Below, one piece after another: positions 43,756 through 52,492 of a stretch of 64,000 nt of DNA. Each line of letters starts with the position of its first letter. Position 1 is the first letter of the stretch. The notes under the pieces were generated by a model. That model did not search any database, had not been told where the DNA came from, and worked only from the letters and a program-made list of their open reading frames with translations. The position numbers were made by a program, and so were the translations under genes. The DNA is from Gammaproteobacteria bacterium (GTDB lineage: Bacteria; Pseudomonadota; Gammaproteobacteria; Steroidobacterales; JABDKV01): positions 290,547 through 354,546 of the forward strand of contig JAOTXU010000001.1 in assembly GCA_029862165.1 (NCBI GenBank), written 5' to 3'.

Positions 43756-45507
43756 CTAGATAAGCGGAGCAGGTCGGGAAATATGGAATCCCTGGGCATA
43801 GTCAACGCCCAGCGTGCGTAGTGCATCGAGCGTCTCTTCATCCTCGACAAATTCGGCAACGGTCATCTTGCCCATCACGTGACCAATCTCATTGATGGAT
43901 CGTACGAATGCAAGGTCTATCGGGTCGCGTGTCATGTTTCTTACGAACATGCCATCAATCTTTAAAAAATCCACCGGCAGATTCTTCAAATAGGCAAATG
44001 AAGACAGACCGCTACCGAAATCATCCAGCGCAAATCGGCAACCCAGTTTCTTTAGCGACCGGATAAAATGCGTTGCCAGCCCGAGATTGGCAATAACCGC
44101 TGTTTCGGTAATCTCAAAACAAATTGACTTTGCAACTGCCGGCGCGTCGTGCAGCTGTGCAACGATGTATTGCAGGAAACCGGCATCGGTAATCGAATGT
44201 CCCGACAGATTGATGCAACAGAGCTGGTCATCGGCGAGATGATCCTCATTTGATGTGAGGTATTCGATTACCTTGCCGACGACCCAGGTATCGAGCCGCG
44301 TAGACAAATGATAATTCTCGGCGGCGGGCAGAAACAGTTCCGGCGAGATCAGCGTGCCGTCATCGGCCTCCATGCGGAGCAGCACCTCATAATGCTGGCC
44401 GGTCGCCGCCGAAGTCAGGCCCTTGATGCGTTGCAGATGAAGCAGAAAACGTTCCTGGTCCAGCGCTGCCTGTATCTGCGTAACCCATTCCATCTCGCCA
44501 TGGCGGCGTGCGATCTCGCCATCCTCGAGATGATGCAAATAAATCCGGTTCCGACCGAGATCCTTGGCCGTAAAACAGGCGGTATCGGCTGCACTCAAAA
44601 GGCGTGCGGCACTCTCGCTGGCATCTGTTACCGAGACCATGCCTATACTCACGCCGATGCTGAAGACCTTGTTTAGCCAGGGAAAACGGAATTTTTCAAT
44701 GCTGTCCCGCAAGCGATTGGCAAGGAGCCGGGCCTGTGGGACGGTCGCACCGTCGAGCAGTACGGCAAACTCGTCGCCACTCAGTCTGGCGATAGTGTCG
44801 CAGTCCCGTACGCAGCCAGGCAGGATGTCGCCCAGTTGACGCAAAAGCTCGTCACCGGCGGCATGACCGCAAGTGTCATTGATGACTTTGAACTGATCCA
44901 GATCGATATAGCACAGAACGTGTTCGCCACCGTCTTCTGCAATGCGCTTTAGTGCTGCTTCAAGACGATTTTCAAATTCTACACGATTAATTAACCCGGT
45001 CAGCTCATCGTGCGTCGTCTGATAAAGTGCATTTGACACGCTCGCTTGTTCGTCTGCCACCGAAGCCAAGTCATGCATCTTGACCAGCCAGTAAATAATG
45101 TTACCTCCGGAGGCAGAGATTGGGTGGGCCTCGACCGAAACGGCGAGGGCCTCTTCGGTGGCACAACGCAACATGCATCGCTCACGGAAAGCCAGCTGCG
45201 ACTGCATCCGCCGGCGCATGCGATCAACCCAGCCAAACTGACCGCGTTCGCCCACCAGTATCCGTGGTGAGGCACCCAAAGCATGTGTCCGCGGGAAACC
45301 GGTCAGGGTTTCGAAGGCTTCGTTGACGTAGACAATCGAGGGATCTGCAAGACCTGATACGGGTGCCATGAGGATCGCCGCATCCCGATTGTGTTCCAGC
45401 ATGCTCAGGGGAAGATTGAGTGTCGTGTCGTCAGTGATGAGGCCGGAAGCGGTTTGCCATCCGAACGTTGCTTCGGTGATCTCTCCCACACCCATTTGAC
45501 GCGTCAT
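43756..45507 (-). CDS. PAS-GGDEF-EAL cyclic di-GMP enzyme
   Basis: The 583 residues run PAS (about 30-150), GGDEF (about 165-325) and EAL (about 340-575). The cyclase loop reads IARLSGDEFAVLL, SGDEF for GGDEF, so activity is uncertain. The phosphodiesterase motif is YEVLLRM (EVL for EAL), but other key parts are intact: CINLSGHSI, CFEITETAV, LDDFGSGLSSFAYL and FLKIDGMFV. The likely net activity is c-di-GMP hydrolysis, with the GGDEF regulatory or weakly active; this is inferred. There are no membrane segments. Its start faces the lexA upstream region. Confidence 0.88.
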   Translation of the reverse strand: MTRQMGVGEITEATFGWQTASGLITDDTTLNLPLSMLEHNRDAAILMAPVSGLADPSIVYVNEAFETLTGFPRTHALGASPRILVGERGQFGWVDRMRRRMQSQLAFRERCMLRCATEEALAVSVEAHPISASGGNIIYWLVKMHDLASVADEQASVSNALYQTTHDELTGLINRVEFENRLEAALKRIAEDGGEHVLCYIDLDQFKVINDTCGHAAGDELLRQLGDILPGCVRDCDTIARLSGDEFAVLLDGATVPQARLLANRLRDSIEKFRFPWLNKVFSIGVSIGMVSVTDASESAARLLSAADTACFTAKDLGRNRIYLHHLEDGEIARRHGEMEWVTQIQAALDQERFLLHLQRIKGLTSAATGQHYEVLLRMEADDGTLISPELFLPAAENYHLSTRLDTWVVGKVIEYLTSNEDHLADDQLCCINLSGHSITDAGFLQYIVAQLHDAPAVAKSICFEITETAVIANLGLATHFIRSLKKLGCRFALDDFGSGLSSFAYLKNLPVDFLKIDGMFVRNMTRDPIDLAFVRSINEIGHVMGKMTVAEFVEDEETLDALRTLGVDYAQGFHISRPAPLI

Positions 45508-45654
45508 GCATTACCCCTGCTTTTGGTTTTCTAGATGTGCACAATCACATTAAGCATTTACCATAACTACTTCATGCGATCTCTTACTATGATGCCATAA
45601 ATTCATGGGCATTTCTTCCCACGACATTTCTTCCCTTGCCGGGGTTGGAGCTCC

Positions 45655-45800
45655 TTCCCCCTGGGGGAGGCGGGGGCCGAATTACGCGTGATGTTCTCCC
45701 TCCCCCCTGCGGGGGGAGGGTTGGGGTGGGGGGCGAATTACGCGTGATGTTCTCCCTCCCCCCTGCGGGGGGAGGGTTGGGGTGGGGGGCGAATTACGCG
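45655..45800. repeat. Tandem GC-rich hairpin repeats upstream of lexA
   Basis: Two identical 56-bp units (45679-45734 and 45735-45790), a partial third (45791-45800) and a decayed preceding one (from about 45655). Each full unit contains a perfect stem of CCCTCCCCCC and GGGGGGAGGG around TGC (45698-45720 and 45754-45776), then TTGGGGTGGGGGGC and GAATTACGCGTGAT. The 45508-45654 part of the same spacer shows no gene. Related copies occur at 48521-48594, 48871-48924 and, more distantly, in the 63494-64000 array. Confidence 0.88.
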
Positions 45801-45810
45801 AAATCGGGGA

Positions 45811-45861
45811 TTGTTTTGACCCCTGATCTGTATATAATCACAGGTCTGGTTTTTTATACAG
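45811..45861 (+). promoter_or_regulatory. lexA promoter with two adjacent SOS boxes
   Basis: Two CTG-N10-CAG sites lie 2 bases apart: CTGTATATAATCACAG (45828-45843) and CTGGTTTTTTATACAG (45846-45861). A TATAAT -10 (45833-45838) lies inside the first box, with TTGTTT (45811-45816) as the -35 at a 16-base spacing. LexA bound here would block RNA polymerase directly, giving autoregulation and SOS control of the downstream imuA-imuB-dnaE2 genes. E. coli lexA also has two boxes. Confidence 0.88.
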
Positions 45862-45873
45862 ATGGGTGTCTTT

Positions 45874-46473
45874 ATGCAGGATCTCACACCACGTCAGGCC
45901 GAAATACTTGAGTTAATTCAGGCCACTATCGACCAAACGGGTATGCCACCAACACGCGCTGAGATTGCCGGCGAGCTGGGCTTTCGTTCCGCGAATGCCG
46001 CTGAAGAGCACCTGAGGGCACTACAGCGCAAGGGTGCCATAGAGCTTCTCCCGGGCGTATCACGCGGCATCCGGATCTGCGACGGAGTCGAACTGGGTGT
46101 ACCGGTTGTGGGTCGGGTAGCAGCTGGTCAGCCCATGCTGGCTGAGCAGCATGTCGAGGCACACTATCGCCTCGATCCGAACCTGTTTACGCCCAGGCCG
46201 CACTATCTGCTACAGGTCAACGGCATGAGTATGCGTGATGCCGGCATTCACGACGGCGATTTGGTTGCGGTGCACCGTACACCGGATGTGCGCAACAGGC
46301 AGATTATTGTCGCGCGCCTCGAAGATGAGGTAACGGTCAAGCGCTATCGTCAGAAAGGCCATGAAGTGTGGTTGTTGCCGGAGAACCCGGATTTCGAACC
46401 CATCCATGTGGACCTCGAATCGGAGCCCATGGTGATAGAGGGCGTTGTAGTGGGTGTAATTCGACGAGCCTGA
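45874..46473 (+). CDS. lexA: SOS repressor LexA
   Basis: LexA represses SOS genes until RecA filaments trigger self-cleavage. The 199-residue form starts at ATG 45874 ([10 protein letters not shown] aligned with E. coli MKALTARQQE); ATG 45862 abuts the second operator and is less likely. The winged helix is [25 protein letters not shown]; the cleavage site is in [11 protein letters not shown] (Ala-Gly); the catalytic Ser and Lys are in [14 protein letters not shown] and EVTVKRYR. Its DNA-binding helix matches the enterobacterial type, in agreement with the CTG-N10-CAG boxes. imuA follows 72 bases later with no box of its own. Confidence 0.96.
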   Translation: MQDLTPRQAEILELIQATIDQTGMPPTRAEIAGELGFRSANAAEEHLRALQRKGAIELLPGVSRGIRICDGVELGVPVVGRVAAGQPMLAEQHVEAHYRLDPNLFTPRPHYLLQVNGMSMRDAGIHDGDLVAVHRTPDVRNRQIIVARLEDEVTVKRYRQKGHEVWLLPENPDFEPIHVDLESEPMVIEGVVVGVIRRA

Positions 46474-46545
46474 TTTTGCATTACCGACCGGAATGCGAAT
46501 GGGCCGTGTTGGCCCTGGGCCAGCTATACGGAACAAGACATCAAA

Positions 46546-47220
46546 ATGCCATCGACGCAGAAAGAACCGTTATATGAATTACTGCACCACCCGCATATCT
46601 GGCGGGCTTGTGAACAAGATAACAAAATAAAAGCAATTCCGACTGGCCATAAACAACTGGATTCCTGTTTACCTGGAGGAGGCTGGCCGGTTGACTCCCT
46701 GAATGAGGTATTGCTCGATCGCCGTGGTCAGGGGGAATTGCGCCTCCTGCTGCCGTTGCTGGTTAAACTGAGCAGCCTGGATGATGATCGTTGTCTGATC
46801 TGGATTGCACCACCCTGGGTGCCGTATGCACCCGCTCTGGCTGCAGCAGGCATCGATTTGACGCGGTTGCTCATCGTGCATACGCAAGTCGAAGAAGAGA
46901 TTATGTGGGCGACAGAACAGTCGCTGCGCTCAGGTAGTTGTGCAGCAGTATTGTCATGGTCCACACGTGCTACTGCTGCCGGTTTGCGTCGTTTGCAGCT
47001 TGCAGCGGCCGAAGGCGGCACCCTGGGGGTGTTGTTTCGTCCAGCCACGACTGTGGCGATTGCATCTCCGGCGGCATTGCGGTTGCTGCTTAATCAGACC
47101 GCTGACGGGCTGGTGGTAAAGGTCTTGAAAAGTCGCGGTGGCAAACCTGTAACGGTACGTTTGCCATTAGGTGCTACGCATACGCGCGACGTTGCAAGCC
47201 GTTTTAAAACCGACAGCTAG
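46546..47220 (+). CDS. imuA: ImuA, RecA-like SOS mutagenesis protein
   Basis: The 224-residue protein lies in the standard lexA-imuA-imuB-dnaE2 order. ImuA proteins (also annotated SulA-like) share a RecA-like fold; here the start IPTGHKQLDSCLPGGGWPVDSLNEVLLD matches the family. A canonical Walker A is not intact, as usual for the group. In Caulobacter, Pseudomonas and others, ImuA is needed with ImuB and DnaE2 for DNA-damage mutagenesis. It ends 3 bases before imuB. Confidence 0.9.
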   Translation: MPSTQKEPLYELLHHPHIWRACEQDNKIKAIPTGHKQLDSCLPGGGWPVDSLNEVLLDRRGQGELRLLLPLLVKLSSLDDDRCLIWIAPPWVPYAPALAAAGIDLTRLLIVHTQVEEEIMWATEQSLRSGSCAAVLSWSTRATAAGLRRLQLAAAEGGTLGVLFRPATTVAIASPAALRLLLNQTADGLVVKVLKSRGGKPVTVRLPLGATHTRDVASRFKTDS

Positions 47221-47223
47221 CTT

Positions 47224-48864
47224 GTGGCAGTACCCAGCACCACGCCGGGGCTTTTTCAGTCGCTGCCTGTACCGGCTGTGTCACCGGCCAGTGAGTCGCT
47301 AAACCGGGCTGGTGATCAGTTTCCCCATCTCTGGCTTTGTATAAACCTACCCCGGCTTGCGCTGGAGGTACTGAACGACAAAGCGGTTGCCGGACCATTA
47401 GTCGTCGTTGACGGTGAGGGTAGTCACTGTTTGGTCCATGCGGTTAATGAAACGGCCCGTCGGCAGGGGATTCATTGCGGATCGGGGCTCAATGCAGCTT
47501 ATGCGCTGTGTCCGCACTTACAAATATACCGACGGGATTTACACCGTGAGCATGAGTGCCTGGAAAAACTGGCTTTGTGGGCAACGCGATTCACACCCTG
47601 GGTGCATATCGAACGGCCTGCTGCCTTGTTACTCGAAGTTCGGGGCAGTCTGCGATTATTTAATGGTGCGGACCGCCTGTGTGCACAGATCGGCACAAAA
47701 CTCGAAGCGATGCATCACTGTCGGCAGCTGGCACTGGCCCCCACACCGTTGGCGGCATTGTGGTTGGCGCGGGTGGGTCGGGGCGTGCTGATCATGCAAC
47801 CACAGGAACTGCCCGGGCAGTTGGGAAAATTGCCGTTGCATTGTCTGGGCTGGCCAGACAAAACCATCGCCTCATTGAAAGGGATGGGCATTTACAGTGT
47901 GCGTGATTGTTTGCGTCTGCCGCGTGATGGTTTTGCACGGCGTTTTGGTAAGCGCTATCTGCAACAATTGGACCGCGCGCTGGGTCGTCTGCCTGATCCG
48001 CGGCCGTCGTTTGTTGCACCTGACCGGTTCAGGGAAACCATCGAGATGCCGGCCGAAACAGCGAATACCCACCAGCTGTTGATCGCAGCAGAGCGATTGA
48101 TAGCACAGCTGACTGGTTATCTGATTGCACGGCAGGCCGGCGTACAGAACATCGGATTGCGGCTTTTTCATTCCGAGCAGTCACCTACAGTAATGCGGGT
48201 CGGCTTGCTGGAGCAGTGTCAGGACTCCCGGCGTTTATTGTCATTAGCGCGGCTACGTCTTGAGTCCCTTAAGCTACCCGCACCGGTCATCGCATTACAG
48301 TTGATGAGCGGCAAAGTGACGCCGCTGGCTGGGCGTGAGCGCCAGTTGTTTGCCTATCAGCCTGGTTTGTCCTGTGATCGGCCTGCTTTGCTGGAAAATC
48401 TGCGTACGAAGCTGGGGGTGTCGGCAGTTTTCAGTGTTGCTGGCGTTGCCGATCATCGCCCTGAATCTGCCTGGTGCCGTGTCGAGCCCGATTTGCGTGT
48501 ATCGAGACACGCCAATCCATCCGTCGCGAAGCGACCCATCTTCGAGGCCGAAGGCCGAGCTCCTGGTTGGAGTGGGGGGCGAAACTTGCGTGATCTGGAG
48601 GAGTCGGAAAACAGGAATCTCTGTCCGAGGCCGTTGTGGCTTTTATCGCAACCACAGCGTTTAAGCCAGACCGCAGGTCGACCAGATTACGCCGGGCCGC
48701 TGGTATGCGAAACCGGCCCTGAACGTATCGAAACGGGTTGGTGGGACTGCGGCGATATCGTGCGTGACTATTACATCATGCGTGATGTGCAAGGACTGCG
48801 ATTGTGGGTCTATCGTGAACGGCGCGCACCCTATGACTGGTACCTGCATGGTTACTTCGGCTAA
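47224..48864 (+). CDS. imuB: ImuB, catalytically inactive Y-family polymerase homologue
   Basis: ImuB links the beta clamp, ImuA and DnaE2 in the SOS mutasome. The 546 residues are Y-family-like ([57 protein letters not shown]) but lack the catalytic acidic residues, as ImuB does. RQLFAYQPG may be the clamp-binding site (about residue 378). ADHRPESAW and [10 protein letters not shown] are the conserved C-terminal anchors; between them the linker contains residues about 433-457 from a genomic repeat (see 48521-48594). Start is GTG at 47224. Confidence 0.92.
   Translation: MAVPSTTPGLFQSLPVPAVSPASESLNRAGDQFPHLWLCINLPRLALEVLNDKAVAGPLVVVDGEGSHCLVHAVNETARRQGIHCGSGLNAAYALCPHLQIYRRDLHREHECLEKLALWATRFTPWVHIERPAALLLEVRGSLRLFNGADRLCAQIGTKLEAMHHCRQLALAPTPLAALWLARVGRGVLIMQPQELPGQLGKLPLHCLGWPDKTIASLKGMGIYSVRDCLRLPRDGFARRFGKRYLQQLDRALGRLPDPRPSFVAPDRFRETIEMPAETANTHQLLIAAERLIAQLTGYLIARQAGVQNIGLRLFHSEQSPTVMRVGLLEQCQDSRRLLSLARLRLESLKLPAPVIALQLMSGKVTPLAGRERQLFAYQPGLSCDRPALLENLRTKLGVSAVFSVAGVADHRPESAWCRVEPDLRVSRHANPSVAKRPIFEAEGRAPGWSGGRNLRDLEESENRNLCPRPLWLLSQPQRLSQTAGRPDYAGPLVCETGPERIETGWWDCGDIVRDYYIMRDVQGLRLWVYRERRAPYDWYLHGYFG
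48521..48594 (+). repeat. Hairpin-repeat copy inserted in frame inside imuB
   Basis: This stretch holds short inverted repeats (GTCGC/GCGAC at 48523-48535; GGCC/GGCC; CTCC/GGAG) and ends in TGGGGGGCGAAACTTGCGTGAT-like sequence: 18 of 22 bases of its tail (48573-48594) match the tail of the repeat upstream of lexA. It lies in the ImuB linker and keeps the frame, adding about 25 residues. Confidence 0.75.
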
Positions 48865-51800
48865 CCCAACTGTTCCCCCTCCCCTCCGGGGAGGGGATTT
48901 GGGGGAGGGGCGAATCTCGCGTGATTTACCTTCGAGGGTGGGGGGCTACGCAGAACTGCATTGTGTCAGCAGCTTCAGTTTTTTGCGGGGCGCGTCGCAG
49001 CCGGAAGAGCTGGTTACACAGGCCACTAAACTGGGTTACCACGCTTTGGCCATTACCGATGAATGTTCGGTGGCCGGTATCGTGCGGGCACACGTCGCAG
49101 CACGCGAACTCAATTGCAAGTTAATCATCGGCAGCGAGTTCCATCTACAAGATGGTATGCACCTGGTGTTGTTGGCTACCAGTCGCAAAGGTTACGGTTT
49201 GTTGTGCGACCTGATCACGCGCGCACGGCGAGCTGCACCCAAGGGTGAGTACAAACTATGCCGTGGCGATCTGGCTAAAAGTGTGGAAGATTGCCTGGCG
49301 ATCTGGTTTCCTGGCGATGAACCCGATGTTGAGCAGTGCCACTGGCTCCGCGATATTTTCAGGCCAAACTTGTGGATCGGCGTTGAATTACTGGTCGCCG
49401 GAGACGATATATATCGCGCCCGTTTGCTAGAAGAATTGGCTGAGACACTTGGTTTACCACGAGTGGCTTGTGGCGATGTGCACATGCATGTCAGAGGCCG
49501 ACGCGCATTGCAAGACACACTCACTGCTATTCGTTTGCGCAAAACCATCACCGAAGCTGTGCCCTGGCTTTTCCCAAATGGCGAACGACACCTGCGTCCA
49601 ATCGAGACACTGCAGCAAGTTTATTCCCGAGCATTGCTCGACCAGAGCTGTCATATAGCCGATCGCTGTCACTTTAGCCTGGAAGAATTGCGTTATGAAT
49701 ACCCACATGAACTGGTACCGCATGATGAAACTGCGACCAGCCATTTGCGCAAACTCACTGAAATCGGCATGCAGAAACGCTGGCCTGGCGGTGTGTCAGA
49801 GAAAGTCCGCGTATTAGTCGAGCACGAACTCGAGCTCATCGCCGAGCTGGAGTACGAGCAGTATTTCCTAACGGTCCACGAGATAGTCCAGTTTGCGCGA
49901 GACCGCGACATTCTCTGCCAGGGTCGTGGCTCAGCCGCGAACTCAGCTGTTTGTTTCGCTTTGGGCATTACCGAGGTCGATCCAGCTCGCATGTCGATGT
50001 TGTTTGAGCGTTTTATTTCCCGTGAACGTAATGAGCCACCTGACATCGATGTGGATTTCGAGCACGAACGGCGCGAGGAAGTCATACAGCATATCTATAG
50101 CAAGTACGGGCGCGACCGGGCGGCATTGACAGCTACCGTAATTAGTTATCGGGCACGCAGCGCTGTGCGCGATGTGGGCAAGGCCCTCGGTCTGGATACA
50201 TTGCAGGTTGATCGTATGGCACGTGCAATGGGTTGGTGGGAAGGTGATGTAAGCGATGAAAGGTTACGTGATGCCGGTTTCGATCCGGCCAGCCCGGTGA
50301 TTCATCGCATACGCACACTAGCCCGCATCCTGATGGGGTTCCCACGCCATCTGTCACAACACGTAGGCGGTTTTGTCATCTCGCGTGGACCGCTGGCCCA
50401 ACTGGTACCGGTCGAAAACGCATCTATGCCTGAACGCACTGTGATTCAATGGGATAAAGACGATCTCGATGCACTCGGATTGCTCAAGGTCGATGTGTTG
50501 GGGCTAGGCATGCTCAGTGCGATCCGGCGTAGTTTTGAGCTTGTGGAAGACTTTTACGGGCGCAAACTCAGTCTTGCCACAGTGCCCGCCGAAGACTCTG
50601 TTGTTTACGACATGATCTGTAAGGGCGACACCATGGGTGTTTTTCAGATTGAGTCGCGGGCGCAGATGGCGATGCTGCCGCGTCTGAAACCCCGTTCTTA
50701 TTACGACCTGGTAATCGAAGTTGCCATTATCCGACCCGGGCCCATTCAGGGCGATATGGTCCATCCCTATCTGCGACGCAGAAATGGCGAAGAGGAAGTC
50801 ACTTTCCCCAGTCCGGCAGTACGGGACGTCTTGTCGCGCACCCTGGGTGTGCCAATTTTTCAGGAACAGGTCATGCATCTGGCCATGGTGGCAGCTGGGT
50901 TCAGTGCGGGCGAGGCTGATCAACTGCGACGGGCGATGGCTGCATGGAAACGCCGTGGCGGTTTGGGTCCATTCGAGGAACGCTTGATCAGCGGTATGCT
51001 GGAGCGGGGATACAGTAAACAATTCGCACAACAAATTTTTCGCCAGATCGAAGGCTTTGGCGAATATGGTTTTCCAGAGTCGCACGCAGCAAGTTTCGCA
51101 TTATTGGTCTATGTATCGGCCTGGCTCAAATGTCACGAACCGGCTGTTTTCGCCTGTGCGCTGATCAATAGTCAGCCCATGGGCTTTTATGCGCCATCCC
51201 AACTCATCCAGGATGCGAAGCGTCATGGTGTCGAAATCCGGCCGGCAGACATAGTTAACAGCCGATGGGACTGTACGCTCGAGCAGGGCGCCGATTCGTT
51301 ACCTGCACTCAGGCTTGGCTTGCGTCTGGTCAAAGGATTCTCTGCGGCGGGTTGTGCCAGAGTGCTCCGGGCGCGTAACGACAAACGATTTCGGGATGTG
51401 CAGGACCTGGCAACACGCGCAGAACTGGACCGGGCTGATCTGGGTGCCATAGCTGCGGCGGGCGCGTTACGTCCGTTGACGGGTAACCGGCACAGAGCAC
51501 GCTGGGATGTGGCAGGTGTAGAGGCTCCCTTGCCGTTGATGCCACAGATCGAGATTTGCGAAGGCGTACCGATGCTACGTAAGCCTACCGAAGGTGAAGA
51601 TGTCATTGCCGACTATCAAAGTATGAGGCTCACGCTAGGTCGTCATCCGATGGCGTTGCTGCGTGAAAAATTGTCCAGTCAGAATATTTGTACCGCGGCA
51701 GGTTTGTGGGAATTACCTGATGGCACGACTGTCAGCACAGCAGGGCTGGTTATTACACGGCAGCGGCCGGGCACTGCCAAGGGCGTCACTTTTGTAACGC

Positions 51801-52006
51801 TGGAAGATGAGACCGGGCATGTGAACCTGATCGTTTGGGAGCACCTTGCCGATCGCCAGAGAAAAGTACTGTTGGGCTCACAATTGCTGGGGGTGCAGGG
51901 ACAGTTGCAAAAACAAGCTGATGTATTGCATGTAGTGGCTCGTTCGTTACGGGATCATAGTTACATGCTGGGATCGTTAGTGGCCCGTTCGCGAGACTTC
52001 CATTAG
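48848..52006 (+). CDS. dnaE2: Error-prone DNA polymerase DnaE2 (ImuC)
   Basis: This is the second alpha-type DNA polymerase used for SOS translesion synthesis with ImuA and ImuB. Parts seen: PHP domain ([22 protein letters not shown]), the polymerase active-site acids ([23 protein letters not shown]), [31 protein letters not shown] and a C-terminal OB domain ([27 protein letters not shown]). About 1052 residues from ATG 48848, which overlaps imuB by 17 bases; residues about 8-31 are then repeat-encoded. TTG 48899, preceded by the repeat arm GGGGAGGGG, and GTG 48938 (1022 residues) are alternative starts. Confidence 0.94.
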   Translation: MVTSANPTVPPPLRGGDLGEGRISRDLPSRVGGYAELHCVSSFSFLRGASQPEELVTQATKLGYHALAITDECSVAGIVRAHVAARELNCKLIIGSEFHLQDGMHLVLLATSRKGYGLLCDLITRARRAAPKGEYKLCRGDLAKSVEDCLAIWFPGDEPDVEQCHWLRDIFRPNLWIGVELLVAGDDIYRARLLEELAETLGLPRVACGDVHMHVRGRRALQDTLTAIRLRKTITEAVPWLFPNGERHLRPIETLQQVYSRALLDQSCHIADRCHFSLEELRYEYPHELVPHDETATSHLRKLTEIGMQKRWPGGVSEKVRVLVEHELELIAELEYEQYFLTVHEIVQFARDRDILCQGRGSAANSAVCFALGITEVDPARMSMLFERFISRERNEPPDIDVDFEHERREEVIQHIYSKYGRDRAALTATVISYRARSAVRDVGKALGLDTLQVDRMARAMGWWEGDVSDERLRDAGFDPASPVIHRIRTLARILMGFPRHLSQHVGGFVISRGPLAQLVPVENASMPERTVIQWDKDDLDALGLLKVDVLGLGMLSAIRRSFELVEDFYGRKLSLATVPAEDSVVYDMICKGDTMGVFQIESRAQMAMLPRLKPRSYYDLVIEVAIIRPGPIQGDMVHPYLRRRNGEEEVTFPSPAVRDVLSRTLGVPIFQEQVMHLAMVAAGFSAGEADQLRRAMAAWKRRGGLGPFEERLISGMLERGYSKQFAQQIFRQIEGFGEYGFPESHAASFALLVYVSAWLKCHEPAVFACALINSQPMGFYAPSQLIQDAKRHGVEIRPADIVNSRWDCTLEQGADSLPALRLGLRLVKGFSAAGCARVLRARNDKRFRDVQDLATRAELDRADLGAIAAAGALRPLTGNRHRARWDVAGVEAPLPLMPQIEICEGVPMLRKPTEGEDVIADYQSMRLTLGRHPMALLREKLSSQNICTAAGLWELPDGTTVSTAGLVITRQRPGTAKGVTFVTLEDETGHVNLIVWEHLADRQRKVLLGSQLLGVQGQLQKQADVLHVVARSLRDHSYMLGSLVARSRDFH
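48871..48924 (+). repeat. Hairpin-repeat copy at the imuB/dnaE2 junction
   Basis: A perfect 9-bp stem, CCCCTCCCC (48876-48884) and GGGGAGGGG (48888-48896) around TCC, is followed by GGGGGAGGGGCGAATCTCGCGTGAT-type sequence (48900-48924), the same tail as the lexA-upstream units. The copy begins six bases after the imuB stop and is open in the dnaE2 frame. Confidence 0.85.
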
Positions 52007-52016
52007 GTAGGCTTGC

Positions 52017-52046
52017 AACAAAAAAAGGCAGTCATGGACTGCCTTT
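52017..52046 (-). terminator. Rho-independent terminator between dnaE2 and the acidic small protein
   Basis: A perfect 10-bp stem, AAAGGCAGTC (52024-52033) and GACTGCCTTT (52037-52046) around ATG. Read on the minus strand it is followed by a run of T, so it best terminates the small gene at 52071-52322; it may also weakly stop the dnaE2 transcript. Confidence 0.85.
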
Positions 52047-52070
52047 CCGGTATATTCATGAGACGCCTGA

Positions 52071-52322
52071 TCAGGACCAGTTATCGCCGTCCCAGTCCTC
52101 ATTCATGTCGTCACTCCACTCATCGTCATAAGCGTCTTCAAGGTCGGCAGCCAGTTTGCGCTCTTCCATCATCATTTCAAACCGACGACGAGCTGAAGCG
52201 TTCTTTTCAGCTTCTTTTTTTGTGCGTGCCACTTCCTCTACGCTGCGCACAATCTCATCCGCATCAAACATCGACGTGTCGGTGTAAAGGTCTTCATCAT
52301 AGTCGGTGTCTTTAGTAGCCAT
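52071..52322 (-). CDS. Small acidic protein, PA3496-like
   Basis: The 83-residue soluble protein has acidic ends (TDYDEDLYTDTSMFDADEI and AYDDEWSDDMNEDWDGDNWS) and a central basic helix (RTKKEAEKNASARRRFEMMMEERKL). The composition and a short ARRRFE...EERKL helix resemble the small PA3496-type family of gammaproteobacteria, whose role is not established. An appropriate terminator follows. It is separate from the gsp genes (170 bp upstream on the same strand). Confidence 0.72.
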   Translation of the reverse strand: MATKDTDYDEDLYTDTSMFDADEIVRSVEEVARTKKEAEKNASARRRFEMMMEERKLAADLEDAYDDEWSDDMNEDWDGDNWS

Positions 52323-52492
52323 CGCACTCTCCGCTGAAAGCCGCTAAACGGTGCGGCCACGGTCTATTTTTATCGTTCAACCAGTGTTGGCTACTTTGAT
52401 GGGGTTCACAGTTTTGCAGTCGATACAGTGTGGGCAACGTTATGGTGAATCATAACGATGGCGTTGCACACTTTGAGCATAGCGGAAGTCTG

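Noticed and set aside
45636..45911. 91-residue ORF upstream of lexA
   Set aside because: It is a translation of the GC-rich repeats and the lexA operator region, low complexity and without a ribosome binding site.
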